A DNA stretch of 64,000 bases, from positions 1-64,000 of the forward strand of contig CALXDC010000002.1 of assembly GCA_944386975.1 (NCBI GenBank), written 5' to 3'. The notes below the pieces were generated by a model, which was not told where the DNA came from, made no database searches, and worked only from the letters and a program-made list of their open reading frames with translations. The stretch is from an uncultured Oscillospiraceae bacterium (GTDB lineage Bacteria; Bacillota; Clostridia; Oscillospirales; Oscillospiraceae). Below are positions 40,836 through 50,047 of this stretch, in pieces. Both the position numbers and the translations under genes were made by a program. Numbering within the stretch: the first letter of the stretch is position 1; every line of letters begins with the position of its first letter.

Positions 40836-42063
40836 GATCAAAAACAGCAGAGCCTTCCGGATTTTTCTCTCCATTTTGGTGGCCGTTATCCTTTGGTTTT
40901 ATGTCAACAATATGGACCCCAATCCCAGAGAGATGCCGGTGGACGACGTGCCGGTGGTGTTCATTGGAGAGGACCTTTTGATGGAGCGGGGCCTGATGAT
41001 GGCGGACTGTTCCCACGACACAGTGGACCTGACCCTCTCCGGCAACACCAGCGTCCTGGCCAAGCTGGACCCCCGGGACCTGACGGTGCAGGTGAACCTC
41101 AGCAGCATCACCACCACCGGTCAGCACTCCCTGAATTACGACGTGAATTTTCCTGACAGCGTCACCAAGAACATGATCGAAGTGAAGGGCGCCAACGTTC
41201 AGACCATTACCGTGGATATTGTGGAGCTCTATAGCAAGACCATCTATATCCGGGGCGAACGTCTGGGCACTCCGGCAGAGGGTTTCATGGCCGGGGAGAT
41301 GAGCTTCAGCGAGGATACCATTGTGGTCAGCGGCGAGCAGCTTGCGGTGAGCAACATCAGCTATGCCCGGGTCAGCGTGGACCTGGAGGGCGCCAGTGAG
41401 AATATCGTTACCGTGGCCGACTTTGACCTCATCGACTTCAACGGCGACGTGGTGGACAAGAGCCTTTTCCGCACCAATGTGGAGAACGTCCAGGTGACGG
41501 TGCCCATCCTGCGGATCAAGGAACTGCCCCTGGAGGTCAAGTTCATCGAATCTCCCGGCTCCATGGTGGAGAATATCAAATGCAAGATCGAGCCCGAGAG
41601 CGTTACCGTGGCCGGGGCCAGCAAGAATATCTCCAAGCTGGAGTATATTCTGTTGGATGAGATTGACCTGAGCACGGTGACCCAAGACACCACCTTCACC
41701 ATTCCCATTCCGCTCCCAGCCGGGTCCACCAACCTCTCCGGGGAGGAGGAGGCCACCGTGACCATTACCTTCCAGAATATGGAAACTCGGATCCTCACCA
41801 TCGACTCGGAGAGCATCAGCTATATCAACGAGCCAGAGGGCAAGACGGTGACGGTGGTTACCAATGAGATGGACGTGACGCTCCGGGGTCCGGCGGTGAT
41901 TCTGGACGCGGTGGAGCCCTTCAATATTCGGGTGGTGGGGGATCTGTCCGACGTGACGGCGGACAACGGCGACTATGCCGTTCCCGCCGAGGTCTACCTG
42001 GACGGAACGGATTTGGCAGGGGCCATCGGCACCTATCAGATCACCGTTCGGATTCAATCGTAA
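40828..42063 (+). CDS. cdaR: CdaA regulator CdaR (YbbR repeats)
   Basis: 411 residues: one N-terminal membrane segment (FRIFLSILVAVILWFYVNN) and four extracellular YbbR-type repeats with the recurring pattern seen in IEVKGANVQTITVDIVELY and VTVAGASKNISKLEYILLDE. It binds and modulates CdaA. The usual third gene of the locus, glmM, is not next; a RseC-like gene follows after 13 bases. Confidence 0.94.
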   Translation: MNKIKNSRAFRIFLSILVAVILWFYVNNMDPNPREMPVDDVPVVFIGEDLLMERGLMMADCSHDTVDLTLSGNTSVLAKLDPRDLTVQVNLSSITTTGQHSLNYDVNFPDSVTKNMIEVKGANVQTITVDIVELYSKTIYIRGERLGTPAEGFMAGEMSFSEDTIVVSGEQLAVSNISYARVSVDLEGASENIVTVADFDLIDFNGDVVDKSLFRTNVENVQVTVPILRIKELPLEVKFIESPGSMVENIKCKIEPESVTVAGASKNISKLEYILLDEIDLSTVTQDTTFTIPIPLPAGSTNLSGEEEATVTITFQNMETRILTIDSESISYINEPEGKTVTVVTNEMDVTLRGPAVILDAVEPFNIRVVGDLSDVTADNGDYAVPAEVYLDGTDLAGAIGTYQITVRIQS

Positions 42064-42076
42064 GCAGGAGGCAAGG

Positions 42077-42487
42077 ATGACCCAGACAGCAACTGTGGAG
42101 CGGCTTCTCGGCGACGGCCGGGTGTTGATCTCCGTGGCGCGGCAGACCGCCTGCGCCCACAACTGCGCCGAGTGCGCCGGCTGCGGCGGCCGCGCCGGAT
42201 CTCTGGAGGTCCGGGCGGTGGACCGCATCGGCGGTGTATCGGTGGGGGAGAAGGTGCTGGTCCGCAGCGACAACCGCCCCCTCCTCACCACGGCGGCCCT
42301 GGTGTATCTGCTGCCGGCGGCGGCCTTCCTGGTGGGCTACGGTCTGGGGACCTCCCTGTCTCCGGCCCTCCACACTCTGGTGACCATAGCCGTCACCGCT
42401 CTGGGGGCCGTTCCCGCCCTGGTGCGGGACCGGCGCAGCCGGAGAGCCGGCGGCGTGGTGGCCTTCGAGATTGTGGGGCGGTTGTAG
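42077..42487 (+). CDS. RseC/SoxR-reducing-system family protein
   Basis: 136 residues. The N-terminal cysteine-rich beta domain has CAHNCAECAGCGG, and two membrane segments follow at about 75-110 (LLTTAALVYLLPAAAFLVGY, LHTLVTIAVTALGAVPAL). In other bacteria the family is linked to RnfABCDGE or SoxR reduction. The partner here is unknown. It is coupled to the next gene by TAGTG. Confidence 0.85.
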   Translation: MTQTATVERLLGDGRVLISVARQTACAHNCAECAGCGGRAGSLEVRAVDRIGGVSVGEKVLVRSDNRPLLTTAALVYLLPAAAFLVGYGLGTSLSPALHTLVTIAVTALGAVPALVRDRRSRRAGGVVAFEIVGRL

Positions 42488-43377
42488 TGTTCGGCTATGT
42501 GCGTCCCGCCATGGACCGGCTGACGGAGGAGGAGCGGTCGGATTACGGTGCATTGTACTGCGGGTTGTGCCACACTCTGGGCCGGCGGTACGGGCCTGTG
42601 AGCCGGTGGGTTCTCAACTATGATTTCACCTTTCTCGCCGCCCTTCTCTCCGGGGGACTGGAGACAGAGGAGCGGCGATGCATTGCCAGCCCCTTCCGGC
42701 CCAAGCGGGCGGCGGCGAGGGACCCGGCCCTGGACCTGGCGGCGGACCTCAGCGTGATTCTGGCTGGATACAAGCTCCGGGACGAGGTGCTGGACGCCTC
42801 TTTTCTCAAGGCCCAGGGGTGCCGGGCCGCCGGTGCAGCGCTGGGCGGCGCTTTCCGCCGGGCCTCCCAGGCCCGGCCCCGCATTGCGGAGAGTACCCGG
42901 CGGGAGATGGACCGTCTCCTTCAGCTGGAGCGGGAGGGCTGTCCCACCTTGGACGAGCCTGCCGACACCTTCGCCAGCCTCCTGGCGGGGATCGCCGGGG
43001 AAGTGGAGGAGCCTGTCCGGCGGAGGATTCTCCATCAGCTGTTGTATCATCTGGGCCGCTGGATCTATCTGGTGGACGCCCTGGACGACCTGGAGAGGGA
43101 CGCCGGGGAGGGCCAGTACAACCCCATATTCCTGCGCTACGGCCTTACCGGCGGCGTCCTCACTCCTGAGGCCCGCCGGGATGTGGTCATCACCCTGGAC
43201 GCCTCCATCCGCCAAATGGCGGCGGCCTTTGAGCTGTGGGACTTCGGACGTTGGAGCGGCGTGATCCGCGCCGCAGTGTACGAGGGCCTCTACCGGGTAG
43301 GGAACGGGGTGTTGGAAGGAACATTTCATGCCGCGCCCCGGGCGATGTGGAGGCGCGGCGAGAAGGAGCACATATGA
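42487..43377 (+). CDS. DUF5685 family protein
   Basis: 296 residues, helical, matching DUF5685: the start FGYVRPAMDRLTEEERSDYG and YCGLCHTLGRRYGPVSRW are its hallmark, with cysteines that may bind metal. The late segment RWIYLVDALDDLERD resembles all-helical enzymes such as prenyl-type synthases, but no activity is assigned. The start is GTG, one base overlapping the stop before it. ATGA overlap with the J-domain gene suggests a shared job. Confidence 0.82.
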   Translation: MFGYVRPAMDRLTEEERSDYGALYCGLCHTLGRRYGPVSRWVLNYDFTFLAALLSGGLETEERRCIASPFRPKRAAARDPALDLAADLSVILAGYKLRDEVLDASFLKAQGCRAAGAALGGAFRRASQARPRIAESTRREMDRLLQLEREGCPTLDEPADTFASLLAGIAGEVEEPVRRRILHQLLYHLGRWIYLVDALDDLERDAGEGQYNPIFLRYGLTGGVLTPEARRDVVITLDASIRQMAAAFELWDFGRWSGVIRAAVYEGLYRVGNGVLEGTFHAAPRAMWRRGEKEHI

Positions 43378-44003
43378 ACGATCCCTATCAGGTATTGAAC
43401 GTCCCCAGCACCGCCTCCGACGAGGAGGTGAAGAAGGCCTATCGGGAACTGGCAAGAAAATACCACCCCGACAATTACCACGATAATCCCCTGGCGGATC
43501 TGGCCCAGGAGAAGATGAAGGAGATCAACGAGGCCTACGCCGCCATCCAGAAGATGCGCCAGCGCGGCAGCGCCGCCCAGAGCCAATATGGCGGCCAGAG
43601 CACCTACGGCGGCTACGGTTACGGCGGGGCGTCCGCCCAGGGCTCGCCTCTTCAGCGGGCCCGGCTGGCCATCCAGCGCAACGATCTCCACCTGGCGGAG
43701 CAGCTGCTGGCCTCCATCAGCGACCGCACGGCGGAGTGGTACTTCCTGCGGGGAGCCGTCTGTATGCGGCGGGGCTGGCTGGACGAGGCACTGCGCCACT
43801 TCCGGCAGGCCTGCGCCATGGACCCGGGAAATCCGGAATACCGTCAGGCGCTGGAGCGGCTGGAGAACAGCGCCCAGGCCTATCGGCCCGCCGGCTTCGA
43901 GGTGTTCACCTCCGACTGCGGCGGCGGCAGCCTCTGCGGCGGATTGCTGTGCTCCTACTGTCTGTGCAATTCCTGTATGGGCGGCAGCTTCTTCTGCCTG
44001 TAA
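43374..44003 (+). CDS. J-domain protein with TPR-like middle and cysteine-rich tail
   Basis: 209 residues. Residues 1-65 form a J domain with the HPD motif (ARKYHPDNYHDNP), which stimulates DnaK. A Gly/Gln/Tyr-rich linker follows, then a TPR-like pair (RAVCMRRGWLDEALRHFRQA-like). The tail has about seven cysteines in the last 35 residues (CGGGSLCGGLLCSYCLCNSC), unlike the zinc domain of DnaJ. It may bring Hsp70 to the DUF5685 protein or bind metal. Separate from canonical dnaJ. Confidence 0.88.
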   Translation: MNDPYQVLNVPSTASDEEVKKAYRELARKYHPDNYHDNPLADLAQEKMKEINEAYAAIQKMRQRGSAAQSQYGGQSTYGGYGYGGASAQGSPLQRARLAIQRNDLHLAEQLLASISDRTAEWYFLRGAVCMRRGWLDEALRHFRQACAMDPGNPEYRQALERLENSAQAYRPAGFEVFTSDCGGGSLCGGLLCSYCLCNSCMGGSFFCL

Positions 44004-44036
44004 CAATCAGTTTATAAATAAAGGGGACAAGGCCAT

Positions 44037-44915
44037 ATGATCAAGAGCATGACCGGCTACGGTCGGGCCAGAGAAACGCTCCACGGCCGGGATATCACCG
44101 TGGAGCTGCGCAGCGTCAACAACCGGTACCTGGACTGCACGGTGAAGATGCCTCGGATGTATATTTTTGCCGAGGACGCCATCAAGGCCATGGTGCAGAA
44201 AAGCGTGTCCCGGGGCAAGGTGGATGTGTTCCTCACCATCGACACCACCGGTGCGGACCAGGCGGTGATCTCCGTGAATACCGCCCTGGCGGGGGAGTAT
44301 CTCCAGGGAATCCGAAAACTGGCGGCGGAGCTGAACCTTCCTGAAAACGTCACCGCCTGGGATTTGTCCCGGCTGCCGGACGTCCTTACCGTCACCAAGG
44401 CGGAGGAGGATCTGGAGGCGGTGAGCGCAGACCTCTGCGCCGTGCTGGCCAAGGCCATTGAGGCCTACAACGCCATGCGGGAACGGGAGGGGCAGAAGCT
44501 GGCCGAGGACATCCTGGGACGGCTTGATACCATCGAGCGTCTGACGGCGGCGGTGGAGGAGCGGTCCCCTCAGACCGTGACGGAGTATCGGGAGAAGCTG
44601 CTGGAGCGGATGCGGGAGGTGCTGGGCAGCGCCTCCGTGGACGAGGGACGGCTGCTCACCGAGGCGGCCATCTACGCCGACAAGGTGGCGGTGGATGAGG
44701 AGACGGTGCGCCTGCGCAGCCACCTCTCCCAGCTGCGAGAGATGCTCCAGGGCAGCGAGCCCATCGGCCGGAAGCTGGACTTTTTGATCCAGGAGGTGAA
44801 CCGGGAGTCCAACACCATCGGCTCCAAGTGCTGTGATGTGGACATTGCCCGGAAGGTGGTGGACCTGAAGGCGGAGGTGGAGAAAATCCGCGAGCAGGTC
44901 CAGAACATTGAATGA
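44037..44915 (+). CDS. yicC: YicC family endoribonuclease
   Basis: 292 residues: starts IKSMTGYGRA and VELRSVNNRYLD, ends KLDFLIQEVNRESNTIGSK, both hallmarks of YicC/YloC RNases. It heads the conserved run yicC-remA-gmk-rpoZ seen in Gram-positive bacteria. AAAGGGGACAAGG is upstream. Confidence 0.94.
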   Translation: MIKSMTGYGRARETLHGRDITVELRSVNNRYLDCTVKMPRMYIFAEDAIKAMVQKSVSRGKVDVFLTIDTTGADQAVISVNTALAGEYLQGIRKLAAELNLPENVTAWDLSRLPDVLTVTKAEEDLEAVSADLCAVLAKAIEAYNAMREREGQKLAEDILGRLDTIERLTAAVEERSPQTVTEYREKLLERMREVLGSASVDEGRLLTEAAIYADKVAVDEETVRLRSHLSQLREMLQGSEPIGRKLDFLIQEVNRESNTIGSKCCDVDIARKVVDLKAEVEKIREQVQNIE

Positions 44916-44943
44916 ATAAGATCCGACAGGGGAGGGCAGAGGT

Positions 44944-45210
44944 ATGAAGCTCATCAACATCGGCTACGGCAACCTGATTTCCGCTCAGCGGCTGGTGGCG
45001 GTGGTGAGCCCCGACTCCGCCCCCATCAAGCGGATGGTCTCGGAGGCCCGGGACCGCAGCATGCTCATCGACGCCACCTTCGGGCGCAAGACCCGGACGG
45101 TGCTGATCATGGACAGCGACCATGTTGTGTTGTCGGGGCTGCCGCTGGAAAAGCTGGCGCCCCGGCTGGAGATTGATCCAGCCGAACTGGAGGAGGAAGA
45201 AGACACATGA
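44944..45210 (+). CDS. remA: Extracellular matrix regulator RemA (DUF370)
   Basis: 88 residues: [24 protein letters not shown] and [18 protein letters not shown] match RemA. In Bacillus it is a DNA-binding activator of biofilm genes that forms rings; the role in clostridia is less known. It overlaps gmk by ATGA. Confidence 0.93.
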   Translation: MKLINIGYGNLISAQRLVAVVSPDSAPIKRMVSEARDRSMLIDATFGRKTRTVLIMDSDHVVLSGLPLEKLAPRLEIDPAELEEEEDT

Positions 45211-45803
45211 AAGGCAGGACCTTTATCATCACGGGACCCTCCGGGGTGGGCAAGGGCACCATCATTCAGGAGCTCTTTGCCCGGCAGCCCCACCTCTATT
45301 TTTCCGTGTCCGCCACCACTCGAGGCCCCCGGCCCGGGGAGGAGAACGGCGTGCATTACCACTTCATCTCCCGGGAACAATTTGACCAGTGGGTCCGGGA
45401 GGACGCCTTTCTGGAGCACGCGGAGTATGTAGGCAACTGCTACGGCACTCCCAAGAAGTTCGTGGACGAGGCCATGGACCGGGGGGAGGACGCCATTTTG
45501 GACATTGAGGTCCAGGGAGCCCAGCAGGTCCACCAGAAGCGGCCCGACGCGGTGCGGATCTTTATTGCGCCCCCCAGCTGGACGGAGCTGGAGCACCGGC
45601 TCACCGGTCGGGGCACCGAGAGCGCGGAAAAGGTACGGAGCCGCCTGGCCAGAGCCAAGGAGGAGTTCCGCTTTGCCGCTGACTACGACTACATCGTCAT
45701 CAACAACACGGTGGAGGAGGCGGCGGAGGAGATCCGGGCCATCATCCGGGCCGAGCACTGCCGCCCCGCTCAACGGATGCCTCAGCTGATGGAGACATTG
45801 TAA
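45207..45803 (+). CDS. gmk: Guanylate kinase
   Basis: Phosphorylates GMP to GDP. 198 residues with the P loop [11 protein letters not shown] (residues 8-18), the GMP-binding [11 protein letters not shown] and YVGNCYGTP, and the lid [19 protein letters not shown]. It is coupled to remA. Confidence 0.97.
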   Translation: MKGRTFIITGPSGVGKGTIIQELFARQPHLYFSVSATTRGPRPGEENGVHYHFISREQFDQWVREDAFLEHAEYVGNCYGTPKKFVDEAMDRGEDAILDIEVQGAQQVHQKRPDAVRIFIAPPSWTELEHRLTGRGTESAEKVRSRLARAKEEFRFAADYDYIVINNTVEEAAEEIRAIIRAEHCRPAQRMPQLMETL

Positions 45804-45892
45804 AGCGAAATCCCTTCTCAACATTTGCGAATCCCGCCGGCGCATCACCGCCGCGAAGTGATAAAAATCTTAGGAAAAGGAATGATAGTATC

Positions 45893-46114
45893 ATGATGCT
45901 CTATCCCGCTATGAACAAGCTCACCGCCAACGTGCCCAACCGCTACCTGTTGGTGAACGTGGTGGCCCGCCGGGCCCGCCAGATCGCCCAGCACGCCGAG
46001 GACATCGGCGAACACCTGGAGGAGAAACCGGTGACCCTGGCCATCCACGAGGTGGCCGACGGGAAGGTCTCTGTGGCCGCCGCGGATGTGGCCATCAAGG
46101 ACGTGGAGGCCTGA
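45893..46114 (+). CDS. rpoZ: RNA polymerase omega subunit
   Basis: 73 residues. NRYLLVNVVARRARQIA is the omega signature, and its place between gmk and priA is conserved. Tandem ATGs at 45893 and 45896 both fit; AAAAGGAA lies upstream. The gap 45804-45892 shows no clear promoter. Confidence 0.93.
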   Translation: MMLYPAMNKLTANVPNRYLLVNVVARRARQIAQHAEDIGEHLEEKPVTLAIHEVADGKVSVAAADVAIKDVEA

Positions 46115-46134
46115 GCCTCCCGGGGAGGACCGGA

Positions 46135-48597
46135 TTGGAAGAGACTGTCATCGCCCGGGTAGCCGTGGCTGCGGCTACCTACGCCTTCGACAAGCCCTAC
46201 GACTACCTGGTGCCCGCCGCCCTTCAGGCCAAGGCGGCGCCGGGGGTCCGGGTCACCGTGCCCTTCGGGCGGGGCAACAAGGGGTCGGAGGCCATCATCC
46301 TCAGCGTCCGCACCGAGTCGGAGCGCCAGGAGCTGAAGTACGTTCTGGAGGTGCTGGACGACGGTCCGGTGCTGGACCAGGAGGAGCTGCGCCTGGCCTT
46401 CTGGCTGAGGGAGCGGTACTTCTGCACCATTTATGACGGCGTCAAGACCATCCTGCCCGCGGGCCTCTGGTACCGGGTGCGGGAGGTCTACCATATTGTG
46501 GGGGATCTTACCGAGGAGGCCTCGGAGGTGCTGGGCAGAAAGGCCCGGGCCCGGGAGGTCTATGCCGTCCTTCTGGCCGAGGGGGGACAGGCGGAGCTGG
46601 AGACGCTGAAGGACCGATGCGGCGACGGCGTCACCGCCGCCCTCCGGGAGCTTGCCGATTTGGGGCTCATTACCTCCGAGACCACCGCCCTGCGGCGTCT
46701 CAGCGACAAGCTGGTGCGCCGGGTGTCTCTGGCGGTGCCGCCGGAGGAGGCCATGGCCGCCGCTGAGGCCAAGCGGAAGACCGCGCCCCTGCGGTATGAG
46801 GTGCTTCGGCTCCTCGCCACCGTGGGCAGCGCCCTGTCCCCGGATATCTGCTACTTCACCGGCGCCTCCGCCGCCACGCTGCGGGCTTTGGAGAAGACCG
46901 GTCTTGTGACTATGGAGAAGGAGGAGCAGTACCGGGTGCCCCGCCTCTCCGATCAGATTACCGGCGCTCCCATTGCTCTCAACGAGGAGCAGCAGAGGGC
47001 CTTCGACGGCATCCTGGCCCTGACCCGCTCCGGAGAGGCCGCCTGCGCCCTTCTCCACGGGGTTACCGGCAGCGGCAAGACCCAGGTGTACCTTCGGCTT
47101 TTACAGGAGGTGGTGGCGGCGGGGAAGACCGGCATGATTCTGGTGCCGGAGATTGCCCTCACCCCCCAAATGATGGAAAAATTCTCTGCCTACTTTGGCA
47201 GTAAAGTGGCTATGCTTCACAGCTCCCTCCGGCTCTCCGAGCGCTACGACCAGTGGAAGCGGATTCGTCGAGGGGAGGTTCAGGTGGTACTGGGTACCCG
47301 CAGTGCCGTATTCGCACCTCTGCGGAACCTGGGCATGATTATCCTGGATGAGGAGCAGGAGAACAGCTATCAGTCGGAGCAGCTGCCCCGTTACCACGCC
47401 CGGGACGTGGCGAAGTATCGCTGTGTGGAGGCCAAGGCTACCCTGGTCCTGGGTTCCGCCACCCCTACGGTGGAGAGCATGTATGCCGCCCAATGCGGCC
47501 GCTACCATCTCTTTTCTATCCGGGACCGATACAACGCCCAGCCTCTCCCCGAGGTGATCCTGGCGGATCTCCGGGAGGAGGTCCGAGCGGGAAACAGCGG
47601 CGCCATCAGCGGTGTTCTCCGCCGGGAGCTGGAGGAAAATATCCGGCGGGGGGAGCAGAGCATTCTCTTTCTCAACCGCCGGGGCAGCAGCCGGATGTTG
47701 GTGTGCGGGGAGTGCGGCGCAGTGCCGGAGTGTCCCCGCTGCAGCGTCCCCATGACCTACCACAGCGCAAACGGCCGCCTCATGTGCCACTACTGCGGCC
47801 ACTCCGAGCGGGCCGAGGAGACCTGCGACGACTGCGGCGGTCTCATGAAGCACGTGGGGGTGGGGACCCAGAAGGTGGAGGAGGAGCTCCACCAGCTGTT
47901 CCCCGGGGTGGAGGTGCTGCGGATGGACGCGGACACCGCCGCCGGCGGCCATGAGAAGCTGCTGCGGGCCTTTGAAAAGAAGAAAATCCCCATTCTCCTT
48001 GGCACCCAGATGGTGGCCAAGGGGCTGGATTTTGAAAATGTCACCCTGGTGGGGGTACTGGCGGCGGACCTGTCATTGTATGTGGACAGCTATCGCGCCG
48101 CCGAGCGGACCTTCAGCCTTCTCACCCAGGTGGTGGGCCGGGCGGGCCGGGGGGACAAGCGGGGGAGGGCAGTGATCCAGACCTACACCCCGGACAACGA
48201 CGTCATCGTCAACGCCGCCCATCAGGACTACGACGCCTTCTACCGCGCGGAGCTGCGGCTGCGCCGCCTCCGCCGCTACCCGCCCTTTGCCGACCTCTTC
48301 ACGCTCACTGTCTCCGGTGGGGAGGAGGGGGCGGTGCTCCGCGCCGCCGCCAAGCTGCGGGACGGATTGAAGATGGGCCTTTCCTATCCCACTGCCGCCA
48401 ATATGAGCGTGGAGGTGGTGGGTCCCGCACCGGCGCCGGTGTTGAAGGTGAACAACCGCTACCGCTACCGGCTGTTTTGGATCGGGAAGAACGACCACCA
48501 GACCAGGGAGATCCTGGCACACTACTTGAAAGCGTTTCACAGTCAGAAGGAGAACAAGGGGCTCAGCCTCTTCATCGACTGCAACGCACTGGAATAG
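46135..48597 (+). CDS. priA: Primosomal replication-restart helicase PriA
   Basis: 820 residues. The N-terminal DNA-binding domain (YAFDKPYDYLVPAAL) is followed by the superfamily-2 helicase: Walker A GVTGSGKTQVYL (about 309), Walker B ILDEEQENSYQSEQ (about 404), and PRYHARDVAKYR. The zinc-binding cysteines are in CGECGAVPECPRC and CHYCG and CDDCG (about 522-567). Walker B has DEEQ where well-studied PriA has DEEH. The start is TTG with GGGGAGGA. coaBC, which lies before priA in Bacillus, is absent. Confidence 0.96.
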   Translation: MEETVIARVAVAAATYAFDKPYDYLVPAALQAKAAPGVRVTVPFGRGNKGSEAIILSVRTESERQELKYVLEVLDDGPVLDQEELRLAFWLRERYFCTIYDGVKTILPAGLWYRVREVYHIVGDLTEEASEVLGRKARAREVYAVLLAEGGQAELETLKDRCGDGVTAALRELADLGLITSETTALRRLSDKLVRRVSLAVPPEEAMAAAEAKRKTAPLRYEVLRLLATVGSALSPDICYFTGASAATLRALEKTGLVTMEKEEQYRVPRLSDQITGAPIALNEEQQRAFDGILALTRSGEAACALLHGVTGSGKTQVYLRLLQEVVAAGKTGMILVPEIALTPQMMEKFSAYFGSKVAMLHSSLRLSERYDQWKRIRRGEVQVVLGTRSAVFAPLRNLGMIILDEEQENSYQSEQLPRYHARDVAKYRCVEAKATLVLGSATPTVESMYAAQCGRYHLFSIRDRYNAQPLPEVILADLREEVRAGNSGAISGVLRRELEENIRRGEQSILFLNRRGSSRMLVCGECGAVPECPRCSVPMTYHSANGRLMCHYCGHSERAEETCDDCGGLMKHVGVGTQKVEEELHQLFPGVEVLRMDADTAAGGHEKLLRAFEKKKIPILLGTQMVAKGLDFENVTLVGVLAADLSLYVDSYRAAERTFSLLTQVVGRAGRGDKRGRAVIQTYTPDNDVIVNAAHQDYDAFYRAELRLRRLRRYPPFADLFTLTVSGGEEGAVLRAAAKLRDGLKMGLSYPTAANMSVEVVGPAPAPVLKVNNRYRYRLFWIGKNDHQTREILAHYLKAFHSQKENKGLSLFIDCNALE

Positions 48598-48608
48598 GAG
48601 GAATCCAT

Positions 48609-49121
48609 ATGGCGATTCGAAAGATCGTCGTCCAGGGGGACGAGATTTTAAATAAGGTCTGCAAGCCGGTGACGGCCTTTGACCAGAAGCTCCACACCCT
48701 GCTGGACGATATGGCCGACACTCTGCGGCAGGCCAACGGCGCGGGACTGGCCGCCCCCCAGGTGGGGATTCTCCGCCGGGCGGTGGTGGTGTCCGACGAC
48801 GGGGAGGAGATTCTGGAGCTCATCAACCCGGAGATCGTGGCCACCGAGGGGGAGCAGACCGGCCCGGAGGGCTGTCTCAGCGTCCCCGGCAAGTTCGGTA
48901 TGGTCACCCGGCCCTACCGGGTCCGGGTCCGAGCCCAGGACCGCAACGGCCAGTGGTTCGAGGCGGAGGGGGAGGAGCTGATGGCCCGGGCCTTCTGCCA
49001 CGAGCTGGAGCACCTGGACGGTCACCTCTATGTAGAGCACATTGATCACTTCCTCTCTGAGGAGGAGCTGATGGCATATTATAAGGAACAGGGTTACGAC
49101 ATCGAGGAGGAAGAGAACTGA
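48609..49121 (+). CDS. def: Peptide deformylase
   Basis: Removes formyl from new N-terminal methionines. 170 residues with motifs GAGLAAPQVG, EGCLSVPG and HELEHLDG, which give the metal ligands Cys, His and His and the catalytic Glu. The stop overlaps the fmt start by one base (TGATG). Confidence 0.97.
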   Translation: MAIRKIVVQGDEILNKVCKPVTAFDQKLHTLLDDMADTLRQANGAGLAAPQVGILRRAVVVSDDGEEILELINPEIVATEGEQTGPEGCLSVPGKFGMVTRPYRVRVRAQDRNGQWFEAEGEELMARAFCHELEHLDGHLYVEHIDHFLSEEELMAYYKEQGYDIEEEEN

Positions 49122-50035
49122 TGCGCGTGGTATTCATGGGTACTCCCGACTTCGCTGTGCCCTCCCTCCGCCGCCTCATTGCCGACGGCCATGAGGTGAT
49201 CGCGGTGTTCACCCAGCCCGACAAGCCCAAGAACCGGGGCATGAAGCTGATTCCCACCCCGGTGAAGGCGGCGGCGATGGAGGCGGGGATCCCCGTCTTC
49301 CAGCCCACCACCGTCCGGGACGAGGCGGTGCTGGAGGAGATCCGGCAGATGGAGCCGGAGCTCCTGGCGGTGGCGGCCTACGGGAAGATCCTGCCGGAGG
49401 CTCTCCTGCAAATCCCCACCGTGGCCGCCGTCAACGTCCACTCCTCGCTGCTGCCCAAGTACCGGGGGGCCGCCCCCATCAACTGGGCCATTCTCAATGG
49501 CGACGAGGAGACCGGCGTCACCATCCAGCACCTGGGGGTGGAGCTGGACGCCGGGGACATCATCACCGTCCGCAAGACCCCCATCGACCCTCAGGAGGAC
49601 GCCGCCCAGCTCTATACCCGGCTGGCGGAGCTGGGGGCGGAGGCCCTCAGCGAGGCAGTGTCCGCTCTGGCGGACGGTACCGCCCGGCGCATCCCCCAGG
49701 GGGAGGCGGTGGGTCCCTATGCCGCTATGCTCAGTAAGGAAATGTCCCCCATCGATTGGAACAAAAATGCCCAAACCATCGTCAATCAGGTAAGAGGCCT
49801 CATTCCCTGGCCCTGCGCTACCGCCCAGCTGAACGGCGAGACTGTGAAGGTGTTCCGGGCCGCTGTGGGGGCGGAGACCAAGGCTGCGCCGGGGACGGTG
49901 GTATCCGCCGACAAGCGGGGCATCGCCATCGCTGCCGGAGACGGGCGGCAGGTACTGGTGCTGGAACTCCAGCGCCCCGGCAGCAAACGGATGGCGGCGG
50001 CAGACTATCTGCTGGGCCATCCCATCAATGTGTAA
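49121..50035 (+). CDS. fmt: Methionyl-tRNA formyltransferase
   Basis: Formylates Met-tRNA(fMet). 304 residues: MRVVFMGTPDFAVPSL, the folate-site VNVHSSLLPKYRGAAPINWA and LDAGDI, and a C-terminal OB-type domain from about 205. Paired with def, which reverses the modification on proteins. Confidence 0.97.
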   Translation: MRVVFMGTPDFAVPSLRRLIADGHEVIAVFTQPDKPKNRGMKLIPTPVKAAAMEAGIPVFQPTTVRDEAVLEEIRQMEPELLAVAAYGKILPEALLQIPTVAAVNVHSSLLPKYRGAAPINWAILNGDEETGVTIQHLGVELDAGDIITVRKTPIDPQEDAAQLYTRLAELGAEALSEAVSALADGTARRIPQGEAVGPYAAMLSKEMSPIDWNKNAQTIVNQVRGLIPWPCATAQLNGETVKVFRAAVGAETKAAPGTVVSADKRGIAIAAGDGRQVLVLELQRPGSKRMAAADYLLGHPINV

Positions 50036-50047
50036 AGGAACGATCCT

